Positions 1-8,047 of a DNA stretch of 64,000 bases are shown one piece after another (position 1 is the first letter of the stretch; each line of letters opens with the position of its first letter). The notes under the pieces were generated by a model. The model was not told where the DNA came from. It saw only the letters and a list, made by a program, of their open reading frames with translations, and searched no databases. Origin of the DNA: Amycolatopsis rifamycinica (GTDB taxonomy: Bacteria > Actinomycetota > Actinomycetes > Mycobacteriales > Pseudonocardiaceae); assembly GCF_000695625.1 (NCBI RefSeq), contig NZ_JMQI01000047.1:62001-126000 (forward strand), in the 5' to 3' direction. Both the position numbers and the translations under genes were made by a program.

Positions 1-1153
1 TTGCGCCGCGACGCACGTTCGGGGCGGGCGCGAGCACCGAGACGATCTCGCCGCCGCGCCCGGCCAGCCCCGGATCCGTCGCCGTCGGCCGCGTCACCAG
101 CAGTGACGGGTCGCTCATCAGCTTGCCCTCGCGGATGATCTCGGCGAACGTCCGCTCCCACGCGCCGCCGAAGAAGATCGTGTGGTGGCCGAGGTCCCAC
201 TTCTCGGTCGTCCGCCCGTGCAGCACCACGGCCGAGGGCGAGTAGCGCAACGGCAGCGGACGGCGGGGCCGCGCGCCGAGCAGCCGGTAGGCCGTGCCCA
301 GCTCGGTGGCCAGCACGACCGCGTCGCAGGCGATCCGCTCGCCCGAACGCGTCCGGACCGCGCGCACCCGGGAATGCACCCGCTCGAGCCACGCCGCTTC
401 GGTGCCGAACCGCACGTCCGCGCCCGCCCGCGCGGCGGCGCCGGTCATCGCCCGGCCGATCTCGCCCATCCCGCCTTCGGGGTAGTAGACGCCGCCGACG
501 GTGTCCATGTAGGCGATGACGCCGTACGCGCCGATCGCGCTCGCCGGGTCGAGACCGGCGTACAGCGCTTGGAAGGTGAAAAGCCGCCGGACGCGCTCGT
601 CGAGCAGGTAGCGGCCGACGCGCGGGCCGAGCCGCCCGAAGCCGCCCAGCGCGGCGAGCTTCGCCAGCTCGGGGCGGGCCAGGTCGAGCGGTGAGTCGAA
701 GTTCGCCGCCAGGAACCGGTCCTTCTGCACGGTGTACAGCTCGGTCAGCCAGCGCCGCAGCGCGCGGTAACCCACCGCCTCGCGGGCGCCGGCGAAGGCG
801 CGGATCTCGGCCTCCATCGCGTCGCCGTCCGTGCGCAGCGCCAGCGAGGTGCCGTCGGCGAACCGGGCCCGGTACGCGGGGTCGAGCCGGGTCAGGCGCA
901 GGTTCTTGGCCAGCGGCTCGCCGACCGCGGCGAACGCTTCTTCCAGCAGCTCCGGCATGGTGAGCACGCTGGCGCCGGTGTCCACGGCGTTGCCGTCGAA
1001 GTTCTGCTGCCCAGCCCGGCCGCCGGGCGTGCCCGCCTGCTCCAGCAGCGTGACGCGCCGTCCCGCGCCGAGCAGGTGCAGGGTCGCCGAAAGCCCGGCC
1101 AGCCCCGCCCCGATGACGACGACGTGGTCGGCCGGCCCGTCGATCGTGCGCAC
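1..1153 (-). CDS. crtI: Phytoene desaturase (CrtI family), 3' end outside window
   Basis: FAD-dependent carotenoid desaturase that introduces double bonds into phytoene. The N-terminus reads VRTIDGPADHVVVIGAGLAG, a Rossmann GxGxxG dinucleotide-binding fold, followed by a glutamate and GGRAG typical of CrtI. Further in, MDTVGGVYYPEGGMGE is the family's substrate-side motif, and VSVLAPAPN lies near the cut end. About 384 residues are visible of a family length near 500, so the C-terminus lies off the left edge. The start is a GTG one base after the stop of the upstream polyprenyl synthase, so the two genes are almost certainly co-transcribed and form a carotenoid pair. A related amine-oxidase-type enzyme is the main alternative, but the partner gene supports the carotenoid reading. 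Confidence 0.85.
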   Translation of the reverse strand, partial: MRTIDGPADHVVVIGAGLAGLSATLHLLGAGRRVTLLEQAGTPGGRAGQQNFDGNAVDTGASVLTMPELLEEAFAAVGEPLAKNLRLTRLDPAYRARFADGTSLALRTDGDAMEAEIRAFAGAREAVGYRALRRWLTELYTVQKDRFLAANFDSPLDLARPELAKLAALGGFGRLGPRVGRYLLDERVRRLFTFQALYAGLDPASAIGAYGVIAYMDTVGGVYYPEGGMGEIGRAMTGAAARAGADVRFGTEAAWLERVHSRVRAVRTRSGERIACDAVVLATELGTAYRLLGARPRRPLPLRYSPSAVVLHGRTTEKWDLGHHTIFFGGAWERTFAEIIREGKLMSDPSLLVTRPTATDPGLAGRGGEIVSVLAPAPNVRRGA

Positions 1154-1154
1154 G

Positions 1155-2246
1155 TCAGTACGTCCGCTGGGTGGCCTTGACGACCAGCCCGGTCAGCGCC
1201 GCGGGTGCGGGCTCGGCCAGGTGCGCGCGGTCCAGCGCGGCCATCGCCGCGGTGGTCAGCTCGTCGATCCGCCGCTCGACCGCCTCGACCGCGCCGACCT
1301 GCTGCAGCGCCATCCGGACGGTCTCGACGCCCTCGTCGGACAGGTCCGCGTCGCCGATCGCGTCGGCGATCACCGTGGCCGCGGCCTGCTCGCCCGTTTC
1401 CGCCGCGAGCTGCAGGCCGAGCGCGACGAGCAGGGTGCGCTTGCCCTCGCGCAGGTCGTCGCCGGCGGGCTTGCCGGTGACCGACGGGTCGCCGAAGACG
1501 CCCAGCAGGTCGTCGCGCAGCTGGAACGCCACGCCGACCTCGCCGCCGAACTCCAGCAGGGTGGCGATCAGGTCCGGGCCGGCTCCGCCGAGCGCGGCGC
1601 CCAGGTGGAGCGGCCGCTGCACGGTGTAGGCGGCGGTCTTGAGCCGGTCGATCTTGAGCGCGGCCTCGACGGAGGCGTCACCGGTGGCCTGGGTGCGGAC
1701 GTCGAGGTACTGGCCGGCGAGCACCTCGGTGCGCATCGCGCGCCAGGCCGGGCGGGCCGCGGACAGGGTCGCGGCCGGCAGCGGGGCGTCGGCGAACATG
1801 TCGTCGGCCCAGGCCAGCGCCAGGTCGCCGACCAGGACCGCGGTGGCCAGGCCGAACGTCGCGGGGGAGCCGAGCCAGCCACGGTCGGCGTGCAGCTTCG
1901 CGCCCGCGATGTGCACCGTCGGGTGGCCGCGGCGGGAGTCGGAGGAGTCGATGAGGTCGTCGTGGATCAGCGCGCACGCCTGGATCAGCTCCAGGCTGGA
2001 CACCGCCTGCAGCACGCCCTCGGCGTCCGGGCCGTCCGGGTCGCCGCCCGCGCCGCGCCAGCCCCACCAGGCGAAGGTGGGGCGCAACCGCTTGCCACCG
2101 CCCAGCACGAACCCGCGCAGCGCGTCGATCCCGGCGGCCACGGTGGGCTCGGTTTCGAGGATGGTGGTGCTCGCCCGATCGAGGAATCCGGCCAGCGCGC
2201 GCTCGACGTGGGCGGGCAGGTCACGGTCGGCGGCGAGCGCGTTCAT
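1155..2246 (-). CDS. crtE: Polyprenyl (geranylgeranyl) diphosphate synthase
   Basis: Trans-prenyltransferase that condenses isopentenyl diphosphate with an allylic diphosphate; next to phytoene desaturase the likely product is geranylgeranyl diphosphate. The 363-residue protein has GGGKRLRP near residue 49, the first Asp-rich motif DDLID at 96-100 inside LIHDDLIDSSD, and the second, DDLLGVFGD, at about 245-253. I chose the ATG at 2246 (MNALAADRDL); upstream in-frame sequence is Pro/Arg-rich and overlaps the neighbouring gene. It is spaced one base from the downstream desaturase. Chain length (C20 or longer) cannot be read safely from the sequence. A menaquinone or other quinone prenyl synthase is possible but less likely in this context. 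Confidence 0.88.
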   Translation of the reverse strand: MNALAADRDLPAHVERALAGFLDRASTTILETEPTVAAGIDALRGFVLGGGKRLRPTFAWWGWRGAGGDPDGPDAEGVLQAVSSLELIQACALIHDDLIDSSDSRRGHPTVHIAGAKLHADRGWLGSPATFGLATAVLVGDLALAWADDMFADAPLPAATLSAARPAWRAMRTEVLAGQYLDVRTQATGDASVEAALKIDRLKTAAYTVQRPLHLGAALGGAGPDLIATLLEFGGEVGVAFQLRDDLLGVFGDPSVTGKPAGDDLREGKRTLLVALGLQLAAETGEQAAATVIADAIGDADLSDEGVETVRMALQQVGAVEAVERRIDELTTAAMAALDRAHLAEPAPAALTGLVVKATQRTY

Positions 2247-2307
2247 GCCCGTAATACTCGCCGAACGCGCGGGGGCGCGGCCCGCCGGGGCACCCGGATG
2301 TGGTGAA

Positions 2308-2997
2308 TCAGACTCCGGCCGTGGCGGCCCAGAACGGACCGGTGAGACCCGCCTCGGCGAAGTAGGCGACGGCGTCGTGCGGTTCGCGCCGCCGGTAGCC
2401 GCGCTCCAGCCGTCCCGCGTACCAGCCGCGGGCGAGCCGCCACAGGGTGACCAGGTCGAGCACGGAACCCTTGGGCTGCCCGGTTTCCGCGAGCCAGGCG
2501 TCCACACAGGACTCGCAGCAGAAGAGGCGCTGGTTCGCGCAGGTGTGCAGCACGTCGTCCCACATCCGCGCGGCGGGCACCAGGAAGTGCGCCACCTGGG
2601 CGCCCTCCGGCGGCACGGCCCGGTTCACCACCAGCGCGTGCGGCTGCGCGCAGCCGGGGCAGCGGGTCGCGACGAGCACCTCCGGCTCGGCGTCCACCAG
2701 GTGGGGGATGGCGAACGAGTCCCACGCGCAGCCGCCCCACCACAGCGTGTGCGAGCCCATCACGGAGAAGCCGAGCGACTTCGCGGCGAAGGGGTGGGCC
2801 AGGACGACGTGCTCGCACTCGTCGAGGACCAGGTGGTGGGCAGCGGCGAGGCGGTGCAAAGCCTGCTTCGCGACGGCCAGCGACCCGCCCGCGGCGTCGG
2901 CCAGCTCGGGCGCGGTCGGCGCCCGGCCGTGGCGGGCGAAGGCGCGGTAGACGGCGAGGCGCACGTCCTCGTCCCAGCTCGCGTCGTCGTCCCTCAT
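2308..2997 (-). CDS. Alkylmercury lyase (MerB)-family protein
   Basis: A 229-residue protein resembling organomercurial lyase, which cleaves carbon-mercury bonds. The family's catalytic set appears present: Cys90 and Asp93 in GGCAWDSFAIP align with MerB Cys96/Asp99 (CALD), and Cys160/161 in RLFCCESC aligns with MerB Cys159. An extra CPGC pair at 113-116 could bind metal. The N-terminal 70 residues look like a winged-helix domain, as in MerB. There is no merA, merR or merT nearby, so a role in mercury resistance is only inferred; chromosomal actinobacterial members may act on another substrate. It is transcribed divergently from metF with a 95-base gap. Confidence 0.7.
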   Translation of the reverse strand: MRDDDASWDEDVRLAVYRAFARHGRAPTAPELADAAGGSLAVAKQALHRLAAAHHLVLDECEHVVLAHPFAAKSLGFSVMGSHTLWWGGCAWDSFAIPHLVDAEPEVLVATRCPGCAQPHALVVNRAVPPEGAQVAHFLVPAARMWDDVLHTCANQRLFCCESCVDAWLAETGQPKGSVLDLVTLWRLARGWYAGRLERGYRRREPHDAVAYFAEAGLTGPFWAATAGV

Positions 2998-3092
2998 CGC
3001 CTCAGTTTAGTCCTCGAAGGTGACTCGAATGACTGTCTCGGGACGCGGACGGGGACTCCCGCATGGCGGGCGTCGGCCCTTAACATGCCGGT

Positions 3093-3977
3093 ATGACGTC
3101 GGTGATCGAGCGGTTGCGCGGAGACGGGCCGAAGTTCTCCATCGAGTTCTTCCCACCCCGTGACACGGCGGACGAGGCCGTCCTGTGGAAGGCCGTCCGG
3201 GAGCTCGAGCCGTACGACCCGGCCTACATGTCGATCACCTACGGCGCCGGCGGCTCCAGCCGCGACGGCACGATCCGCAGCATCGCCCGCGTCGCGACCG
3301 AGACGACGCTGGTGCCGATGGCGCACCTGACGGCGGTCAACCACTCCGTCGCCGAGCTGCGCAACGTGATCGGCTGGTACGCCTCGGTGGGGGTCCGCAA
3401 CATCCTCGCGCTGCGCGGCGACCCGCCGGGCGACGTCTACGGCGAGTGGATCCCGCACCCGGAAGGCCTCCAGTACGCCGAAGAGCTGGTCCAGCTGGTC
3501 CGGTCGCTGGGTGATTTCTGCGTCGGCGTGTCGGCGTCCACCTACGGCCACCCGCGCTCACCCGACCTGGAGTCGGACACGAAGTACCTGGTCCGCAAGC
3601 TGCGGGCCGGTGCGGACTTCGCGATCGCGCAGCTGTTCCACGACGCCGAGGACTTCCTGCGCCTGCGCGACCGGGTGGCCGCGACCGGCTGCGACGTCCC
3701 GGTGCTGCCGGGCGTCATGCCGCTGACCACCATGCGGACCCTGCAGACGACGATCAAGCTGTCCGGCGCGCCGGCCCCCCGGAAGCTGCTGGACCGCCTG
3801 GAGCCGCTGGCCGACGACCCCAAGGCGTTCCGGGCCGCGGGCATCGACGTCATCACGGAGCTGTGCGAGAAGCTGATCGCGGAAGGCGTGCCGAACCTGC
3901 ACTTCTACACGTTCAACCGCTCGAAGGCGACGCGCGAGGTGATCGCCCGGCTGGGTCTCGTCCCGGCCCGTGCTTAA
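3093..3977 (+). CDS. metF: 5,10-methylenetetrahydrofolate reductase
   Basis: Flavoenzyme that reduces 5,10-methylene-THF to 5-methyl-THF for methionine synthesis. The 294-residue protein starts MTSVIERL and carries FSIEFFPPRD at the N-terminus (the catalytic Glu is in EFFPP), YGAGGSS, LALRGDPPGD, and the C-terminal LHFYTFNRS, all typical of bacterial MetF. Length matches the family. No strong Shine-Dalgarno is visible before the ATG. It is likely monocistronic: a short palindrome (3981-3996) and a different gene follow. It is divergent from the MerB-like gene. Confidence 0.96.
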   Translation: MTSVIERLRGDGPKFSIEFFPPRDTADEAVLWKAVRELEPYDPAYMSITYGAGGSSRDGTIRSIARVATETTLVPMAHLTAVNHSVAELRNVIGWYASVGVRNILALRGDPPGDVYGEWIPHPEGLQYAEELVQLVRSLGDFCVGVSASTYGHPRSPDLESDTKYLVRKLRAGADFAIAQLFHDAEDFLRLRDRVAATGCDVPVLPGVMPLTTMRTLQTTIKLSGAPAPRKLLDRLEPLADDPKAFRAAGIDVITELCEKLIAEGVPNLHFYTFNRSKATREVIARLGLVPARA

Positions 3978-3980
3978 GTA

Positions 3981-3996
3981 CGTACCGCACGGTACG
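3981..3996. promoter_or_regulatory. 16-bp perfect palindrome, candidate operator
   Basis: CGTACCG-CA-CGGTACG, two 7-base arms with a 2-base centre, lies 4 bases after the metF stop and 24 bases before the DUF885 start. Its place and symmetry suit a dimeric repressor site for the DUF885 gene. With such a small loop it is less likely to be a terminator. The cognate regulator is unknown. Confidence 0.4.
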
Positions 3997-4019
3997 GGCG
4001 GCCCGGTAGCGTGCCGCGC

Positions 4020-5702
4020 ATGGCTTCTACTGCTTCCGAAGGCGTGCACGAAATCTGTGACCGATACGTCGACGAATACGTGGCCGCGGATCCGGTCGCG
4101 GCGACCGTCCACGGCGTCGCCGGTCACGACCACCGGCTGACCGACTACTCGGCGGACGGCTTCGCCGAGCGCGCCGGGCTGGCCGCGCGGGCGCACGCCG
4201 CCGTCACCGCCGCCGAGCCGCGCGACGCCGCCGAGCGCGCCGCCAAGGCCGTGTTCACCGAACGCGTCGGCCTGGAGCTGGAGATCCACGAGGCCGGCCT
4301 GGACGTGGCGAACCTCAACGTCATCGCCAGCCCGGTCCAGGAACTGCGGATGGCGTTCGACCTGATGCCGTGCGAGACCGAGCAGGACTGGGCGGTCGTC
4401 TCGGCCCGGATCGCCGAGGTCCCGCGCGCGCTGGCGAACATCCGCGGCGGCCTGCTTTCGGCGGCCGACGCGGGGCACGTCTCCGCGCTGCGGCAGGTCG
4501 CGAAGGTGGCGGAGCAGTGCGAGACGTGGGCGGGCATGAAGGAGGAGACGGGCTTCTTCACCGAGCTCGTCGGCGGCGCGTCCGCGCCGGCTTTGCGGGC
4601 CGACCTCGAGCGCGGCGCGCGGGCCGCCGAAGAGGCGTTCGCGGAGTTCGCCGGCTTCCTGCGGGCCGAGCTGGCGCCGAAGGCCCCGGTCAAGGACGCC
4701 GTCGGCGAGGACGTCTACCGCCTGTGGTCCCGCTACTTCGTCGGCGCGGCGCTGGACCTGCGCGAGGCCTACGAGTGGGGCTGGGCGGAGTTCGCCCGGA
4801 TCGAGGCCGAGATGCGCGCGGTGGCGAACCGCGTCAAGCCGGGAGCGACGCCGGCGGAAGCCGCGGCGGCCCTCGACGCCGACCCGCGCTACCGCGTCCG
4901 CGGCCGCGCGGAGTTCGAAGCGTGGATGCAGCGCCTGTCCGACGACGCGATGGAGTCGTTGCGCGGCAAGCACTTCGACATTTCCGACCGGGTGATGGCC
5001 CTCGAGTGCAAGATCGCCCCGCCGGGCGGCGGCGTGGGCGCGTACTACACCCCGCCGAGTGAGGACTTCTCGCGGCCGGGCCGCATGTGGTGGTCCCTGC
5101 CGGCGGGCCGTGACGAGTTCAGCACCTGGCGCGAGACGAGCACGGTCTACCACGAGGGAGCGCCGGGCCACCACCTCCAGATCGCGACGGCGGTGGACCA
5201 GTCGGGCGCGCTGAACAAGTACCAGCGGCTGCTGGCGTTCACGTCGGGTCACGCGGAGGGCTGGGCCCTGTACGCGGAGCGCCTGATGGAGGAACTGGGC
5301 TACCTGTCCGACGACGGGGACCTGCTGGGCATGCTGTCGGAGCAGCTGTTCCGCGCGGCCCGCGTGGTGGTGGACCTGGGCATGCACCTGGAGCTGGAGA
5401 TCCCGGCCGGAACGGGTTTCCACGAAGGCTCGCGGTGGACGCCGGAGCTGGGCCTGGAGTTCATGCTGACCCGCACGATCACCGACCAGGCCCACATCCG
5501 CGACGAGATCGACCGGTACCTGGGCTGGCCGGGCCAGGCCCCGGCGTACAAGATCGGCGAGCGCCTGTGGCTGACGGCCCGCGCGGAGGCCCGGACCCGC
5601 GCCGGGGCGTCGTGGGACATCAAGCGGTTCCACACGGAGGCGCTGAAGATGGGCGGGATGGGGCTGGACACGCTGCGGGAGCAGCTGGCCCACCTGGACT
5701 GA
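4020..5702 (+). CDS. DUF885 family metallohydrolase
   Basis: A 560-residue DUF885 protein, a family of presumed zinc-dependent hydrolases related to M3/M32-type gluzincin peptidases. The signature HEGAPGHH (in TVYHEGAPGHHLQIA) gives the HExxxxHH-like metal site, and FTSGHAEGWALYAERLMEE supplies the third-ligand region. No signal peptide is visible, so it is probably cytoplasmic. I chose the ATG at 4020; a GTG 9 bases upstream is also in frame. A strong hairpin follows its stop, so it is probably a single-gene unit. The substrate is not known. Confidence 0.85.
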   Translation: MASTASEGVHEICDRYVDEYVAADPVAATVHGVAGHDHRLTDYSADGFAERAGLAARAHAAVTAAEPRDAAERAAKAVFTERVGLELEIHEAGLDVANLNVIASPVQELRMAFDLMPCETEQDWAVVSARIAEVPRALANIRGGLLSAADAGHVSALRQVAKVAEQCETWAGMKEETGFFTELVGGASAPALRADLERGARAAEEAFAEFAGFLRAELAPKAPVKDAVGEDVYRLWSRYFVGAALDLREAYEWGWAEFARIEAEMRAVANRVKPGATPAEAAAALDADPRYRVRGRAEFEAWMQRLSDDAMESLRGKHFDISDRVMALECKIAPPGGGVGAYYTPPSEDFSRPGRMWWSLPAGRDEFSTWRETSTVYHEGAPGHHLQIATAVDQSGALNKYQRLLAFTSGHAEGWALYAERLMEELGYLSDDGDLLGMLSEQLFRAARVVVDLGMHLELEIPAGTGFHEGSRWTPELGLEFMLTRTITDQAHIRDEIDRYLGWPGQAPAYKIGERLWLTARAEARTRAGASWDIKRFHTEALKMGGMGLDTLREQLAHLD

Positions 5703-5709
5703 GCGCGGG

Positions 5710-5740
5710 GCGGGGTCACCGGAAAACCCGGTGGCCCCGC
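5710..5740 (+). terminator. Hairpin terminator after DUF885 gene
   Basis: A 13-bp stem with one G-T pair and an AAAAC loop begins 8 bases after the stop codon. There is no T-run, as is usual for actinomycete intrinsic terminators. Confidence 0.75.
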
Positions 5741-5767
5741 CGCGCGTCTCCCCGTTAGGTTCCTCTC

Positions 5768-5819
5768 GTGCGTCGCATCCTCTTCGTCACCCCACCGCCC
5801 CGCGCCTGAGCGGGGTGGT
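5768..5819 (+). other. Possible leader peptide ORF with attenuator-like hairpin upstream of EamA gene
   Basis: A short frame from GTG 5768 to TGA 5809 would encode MRRILFVTPPPRA. Its stop codon lies in the 6-base loop of a 10-bp hairpin (5794-5819). Between it and the exporter start is a second inverted repeat (CGTCGAA at 5878-5884, TTCGACG at 5895-5901) just before the Shine-Dalgarno. The arrangement resembles a translational attenuator, but there is no good ribosome-binding site for the short frame, so this is tentative. Confidence 0.3.
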
Positions 5820-5912
5820 CCCTCGCCGCGTGGCCTTCCGGGCCCGCGGCTGCTTCGTCTTGCGCACCGCCCCGCGTCGTCGAACTCCCTTTCCTTCGAC
5901 GCAGGAGCGTTC

Positions 5913-6779
5913 ATGTCCCTCACCCTCCCCACGCGCGCCCGCTCGTCGGCCGCGCTGGTCCTCGCCGGTGTCCTCTGGGGCACCGGCGGTCTCGCCGGCT
6001 CGCTGCTCGGCTCGCGAGCCGGGCTGCACCCGCTCGCCGTCGCCGACTACCGGCTGCTCGTCGGCGGCACCGTGGCGGCCGTCCTCCTGAAGGGCGGCAC
6101 CTTCCCGCGCACTGCGGCCGCGGCCAGGCGCGTCCTCGCCGTCGGCGGGCTGTTCGCCCTCTTCCAGGCGAGCTACTTCGCCGCCGTCGCGCTCAGCTCG
6201 GTGAGCGTCGCCACCATGACCACGATCGGTGCCGCACCCGTCATGGTCACCCTCGCGTCGGTGCGGAAGTTCCGGCGCTGGACGGTGGTGTCCGTGGCGG
6301 GCACCGTCGCCGGCCTGGTGCTGCTCCAGTGGTCACCGGGCGAGCCGATCTCGTTCGGCGGCCTCGGCTTCGCCCTGCTCGCGGCGGCGGGCTTCGTGAC
6401 CCTGACCCTGGTCACCGCGAAGCCGGTCGAAGGCCTGGAGCCGCTGTCGACGACGGCCTTCGGCTGTCTCGCCGGCGGGCTGCTGCTCCTGCCGTTCGCG
6501 AGCTGGTCCGGCATGGCGATCCCGCTGCGCGCGGACGTCCTCGCGGTCGTCTGCTACCTCGGCGCCGTCCCCACGGCGCTCGCGTACGCCGCGTACCTGC
6601 GCGGGCTGGCCGACGCGCACCCCGTGCTCGGCTCGCTGTCGGCGGTGTTCGAGCCGCTGACGGCCGCGGTGCTGTCCGCGGCGCTGCTCGGGGAACGGCT
6701 GAGCGTCACGGCGTGGTGCGGCGCGGCCGTGCTCGTCGCGGCGCTGGTCGTCGGCTACTGGCGGCCCGAGCCGCGGTGA
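5913..6779 (+). CDS. EamA-family (DMT superfamily) exporter
   Basis: A 288-residue integral membrane protein with about ten hydrophobic segments in two repeated EamA halves. The first half starts ALVLAGVLWGTGGLAGSLLG, and the second contains AVFEPLTAAVLSAALLGERL, the classic second-EamA motif. Drug/metabolite transporters of this type export amino acids, metabolites or drugs across the inner membrane. AGGAG sits 5 bases before the ATG. The leader region carries a possible short ORF and two hairpins. The substrate is not predictable. It converges on the GNAT gene with an 18-base gap. Confidence 0.85.
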   Translation: MSLTLPTRARSSAALVLAGVLWGTGGLAGSLLGSRAGLHPLAVADYRLLVGGTVAAVLLKGGTFPRTAAAARRVLAVGGLFALFQASYFAAVALSSVSVATMTTIGAAPVMVTLASVRKFRRWTVVSVAGTVAGLVLLQWSPGEPISFGGLGFALLAAAGFVTLTLVTAKPVEGLEPLSTTAFGCLAGGLLLLPFASWSGMAIPLRADVLAVVCYLGAVPTALAYAAYLRGLADAHPVLGSLSAVFEPLTAAVLSAALLGERLSVTAWCGAAVLVAALVVGYWRPEPR

Positions 6780-6797
6780 GGACCGCCGCCCCTCGGC

Positions 6798-7370
6798 TCA
6801 GCGCGGGTCGAGGGGCAGCGCCCGCCCCAGGATCGCGAACGGCCGCGGGTCGCCGGCGAAGTGGTAGTCGCGCAGGACGTCGACGAAGCCGGTGCGGCGG
6901 TAGAGCTTCCACGCCCGGCTCGTGCCCTCGGGCGTCGACAGCAGCACGTTCGCGCTCGGAACGCCTTCCAGGAGGCTGCGCAGCAGGTCCTCGCCGATCT
7001 GGTGGCCCTGGTTCTCCGGCCGGACGTGGATTTCGGTCAGCTCGAAGTAGTCCGACAGCCAGCGGTCGGCCTCGGCGGCCCCGGACCGGCGGCTCAGGCC
7101 GTGGCGCACCTGCTCGTGCCACCACTGCCCGGCCCGGCCGCGGTAGCCGTAGGCCACGCCGAGCAGGACGTCGTCGGCGTCGAGCGCGGCCATGCAGCGC
7201 CAGCCCTCCCGCAGCGCGTGGGTGAGCCACATCGGCGCGCGCTGTTCGGCGGTGCCCGCCGGGTACCGCATCGCCCGGACGTAGATGTCGAGCGCTTCGG
7301 GCAGGCGGGCGCGGAACTCGTCCGCGGAGAGCTGGACGTACCGGGAGCAGCCGGCGGGCATCGCGGTCAC
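6798..7370 (-). CDS. GNAT-family N-acetyltransferase
   Basis: A 190-residue acetyltransferase-fold protein. ELTEIHVRPENQGHQIGEDLLRSLL is the acetyl-CoA-binding motif A (core RPENQGHQIG), and LSTPEGTSRAWKLYRRTGF is motif B. The acceptor substrate is unknown. I chose the GTG at 7370 because it overlaps the upstream gene's TGA by four bases (GTGA), which implies translational coupling; an in-frame ATG three codons later is the alternative. Confidence 0.8.
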   Translation of the reverse strand: MTAMPAGCSRYVQLSADEFRARLPEALDIYVRAMRYPAGTAEQRAPMWLTHALREGWRCMAALDADDVLLGVAYGYRGRAGQWWHEQVRHGLSRRSGAAEADRWLSDYFELTEIHVRPENQGHQIGEDLLRSLLEGVPSANVLLSTPEGTSRAWKLYRRTGFVDVLRDYHFAGDPRPFAILGRALPLDPR

Positions 7371-7879
7371 GGCTGTCCATCTTCCTCCGCGCCGCCGAGC
7401 GCGCCGGGGGTGCCCCCGGTCAAGGCGACCAGCCCGGCGAAGGTGGTGGGGAACACGGCCTTGGGGTGCCCGGCGGCGGCCCACACGACGTCGTGCTCCC
7501 GCAGCGCGGTGTCGACCAGGGTGGGCAGCGGCTCGGGGTGCCCGACCGGGGCGACGCCGCCGATCGGCTGCCCGGTGTGCGTCCGCACGAAGTCGGCGTC
7601 GGCCTTGCCGATTTCGCCGCCGGCCAGCCGCGCGAGGGTGGCCGGATCGGCGCGGTGGGCCCCGGAGGTCAGCGCGAGGAGCGCTTTTTTGTCGGACCCC
7701 AGGCGGAAGATGAGGCTGTTGGCGATGGCCCCGACGGGCACGCCGAGTGCTTCGGCCGCCTGAGCGGCAGTCCGCACCTCGGCGGGCAGGACACGGATGC
7801 CCTCGGCGGCGCCGTGTTGCCCGGCTTCGGCCAGCGCGGCCGCCACCTTGGCGACGGCGGGGTGCTCCAGCGAACTCAT
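7367..7879 (-). CDS. YbaK/EbsC-family aminoacyl-tRNA deacylase
   Basis: A 170-residue single-domain YbaK/ProX-like protein, a family that hydrolyses mischarged aminoacyl-tRNA such as Cys-tRNAPro. Visible landmarks are IANSLIFR, the conserved lysine region GSDKKALLALTSGAHRAD, and TGQPIGGVAPVGHP with the GGxxP/GH signature. Length matches free-standing family members. It is translationally coupled to the downstream GNAT gene and diverges from the HEPN gene; the 168-base gap between them holds the SOS box, about 93 bases from this start. Confidence 0.85.
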   Translation of the reverse strand: MSSLEHPAVAKVAAALAEAGQHGAAEGIRVLPAEVRTAAQAAEALGVPVGAIANSLIFRLGSDKKALLALTSGAHRADPATLARLAGGEIGKADADFVRTHTGQPIGGVAPVGHPEPLPTLVDTALREHDVVWAAAGHPKAVFPTTFAGLVALTGGTPGALGGAEEDGQP

Positions 7880-7971
7880 GAACCTATGAGATCACGCCAC
7901 CGACCTGGTGTCCCGCACCACGCCCCCTGGGGTTGAGCGGGCGGTGGGTCGGGGGTTACTCTGGAAATCGT

Positions 7972-7987
7972 TCGAACAAGCGTTCGA
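7972..7987. promoter_or_regulatory. LexA (SOS) box upstream of HEPN gene
   Basis: TCGAACAAGCGTTCGA is a perfect match to the actinobacterial/Gram-positive SOS box TCGAAC-N4-GTTCGA, with 6-base arms. It lies 60 bases before the HEPN start codon at 8048. The recA box in this window (23083-23098) is one base less perfect. LexA repression and DNA-damage induction of the HEPN gene are inferred. Confidence 0.8.
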
Positions 7988-8047
7988 CATTCGGTGAGTG
8001 CGCACCGGACCGGTGCCCGCGCTCACCCGCGCAGGAGGAGGGTCGCC

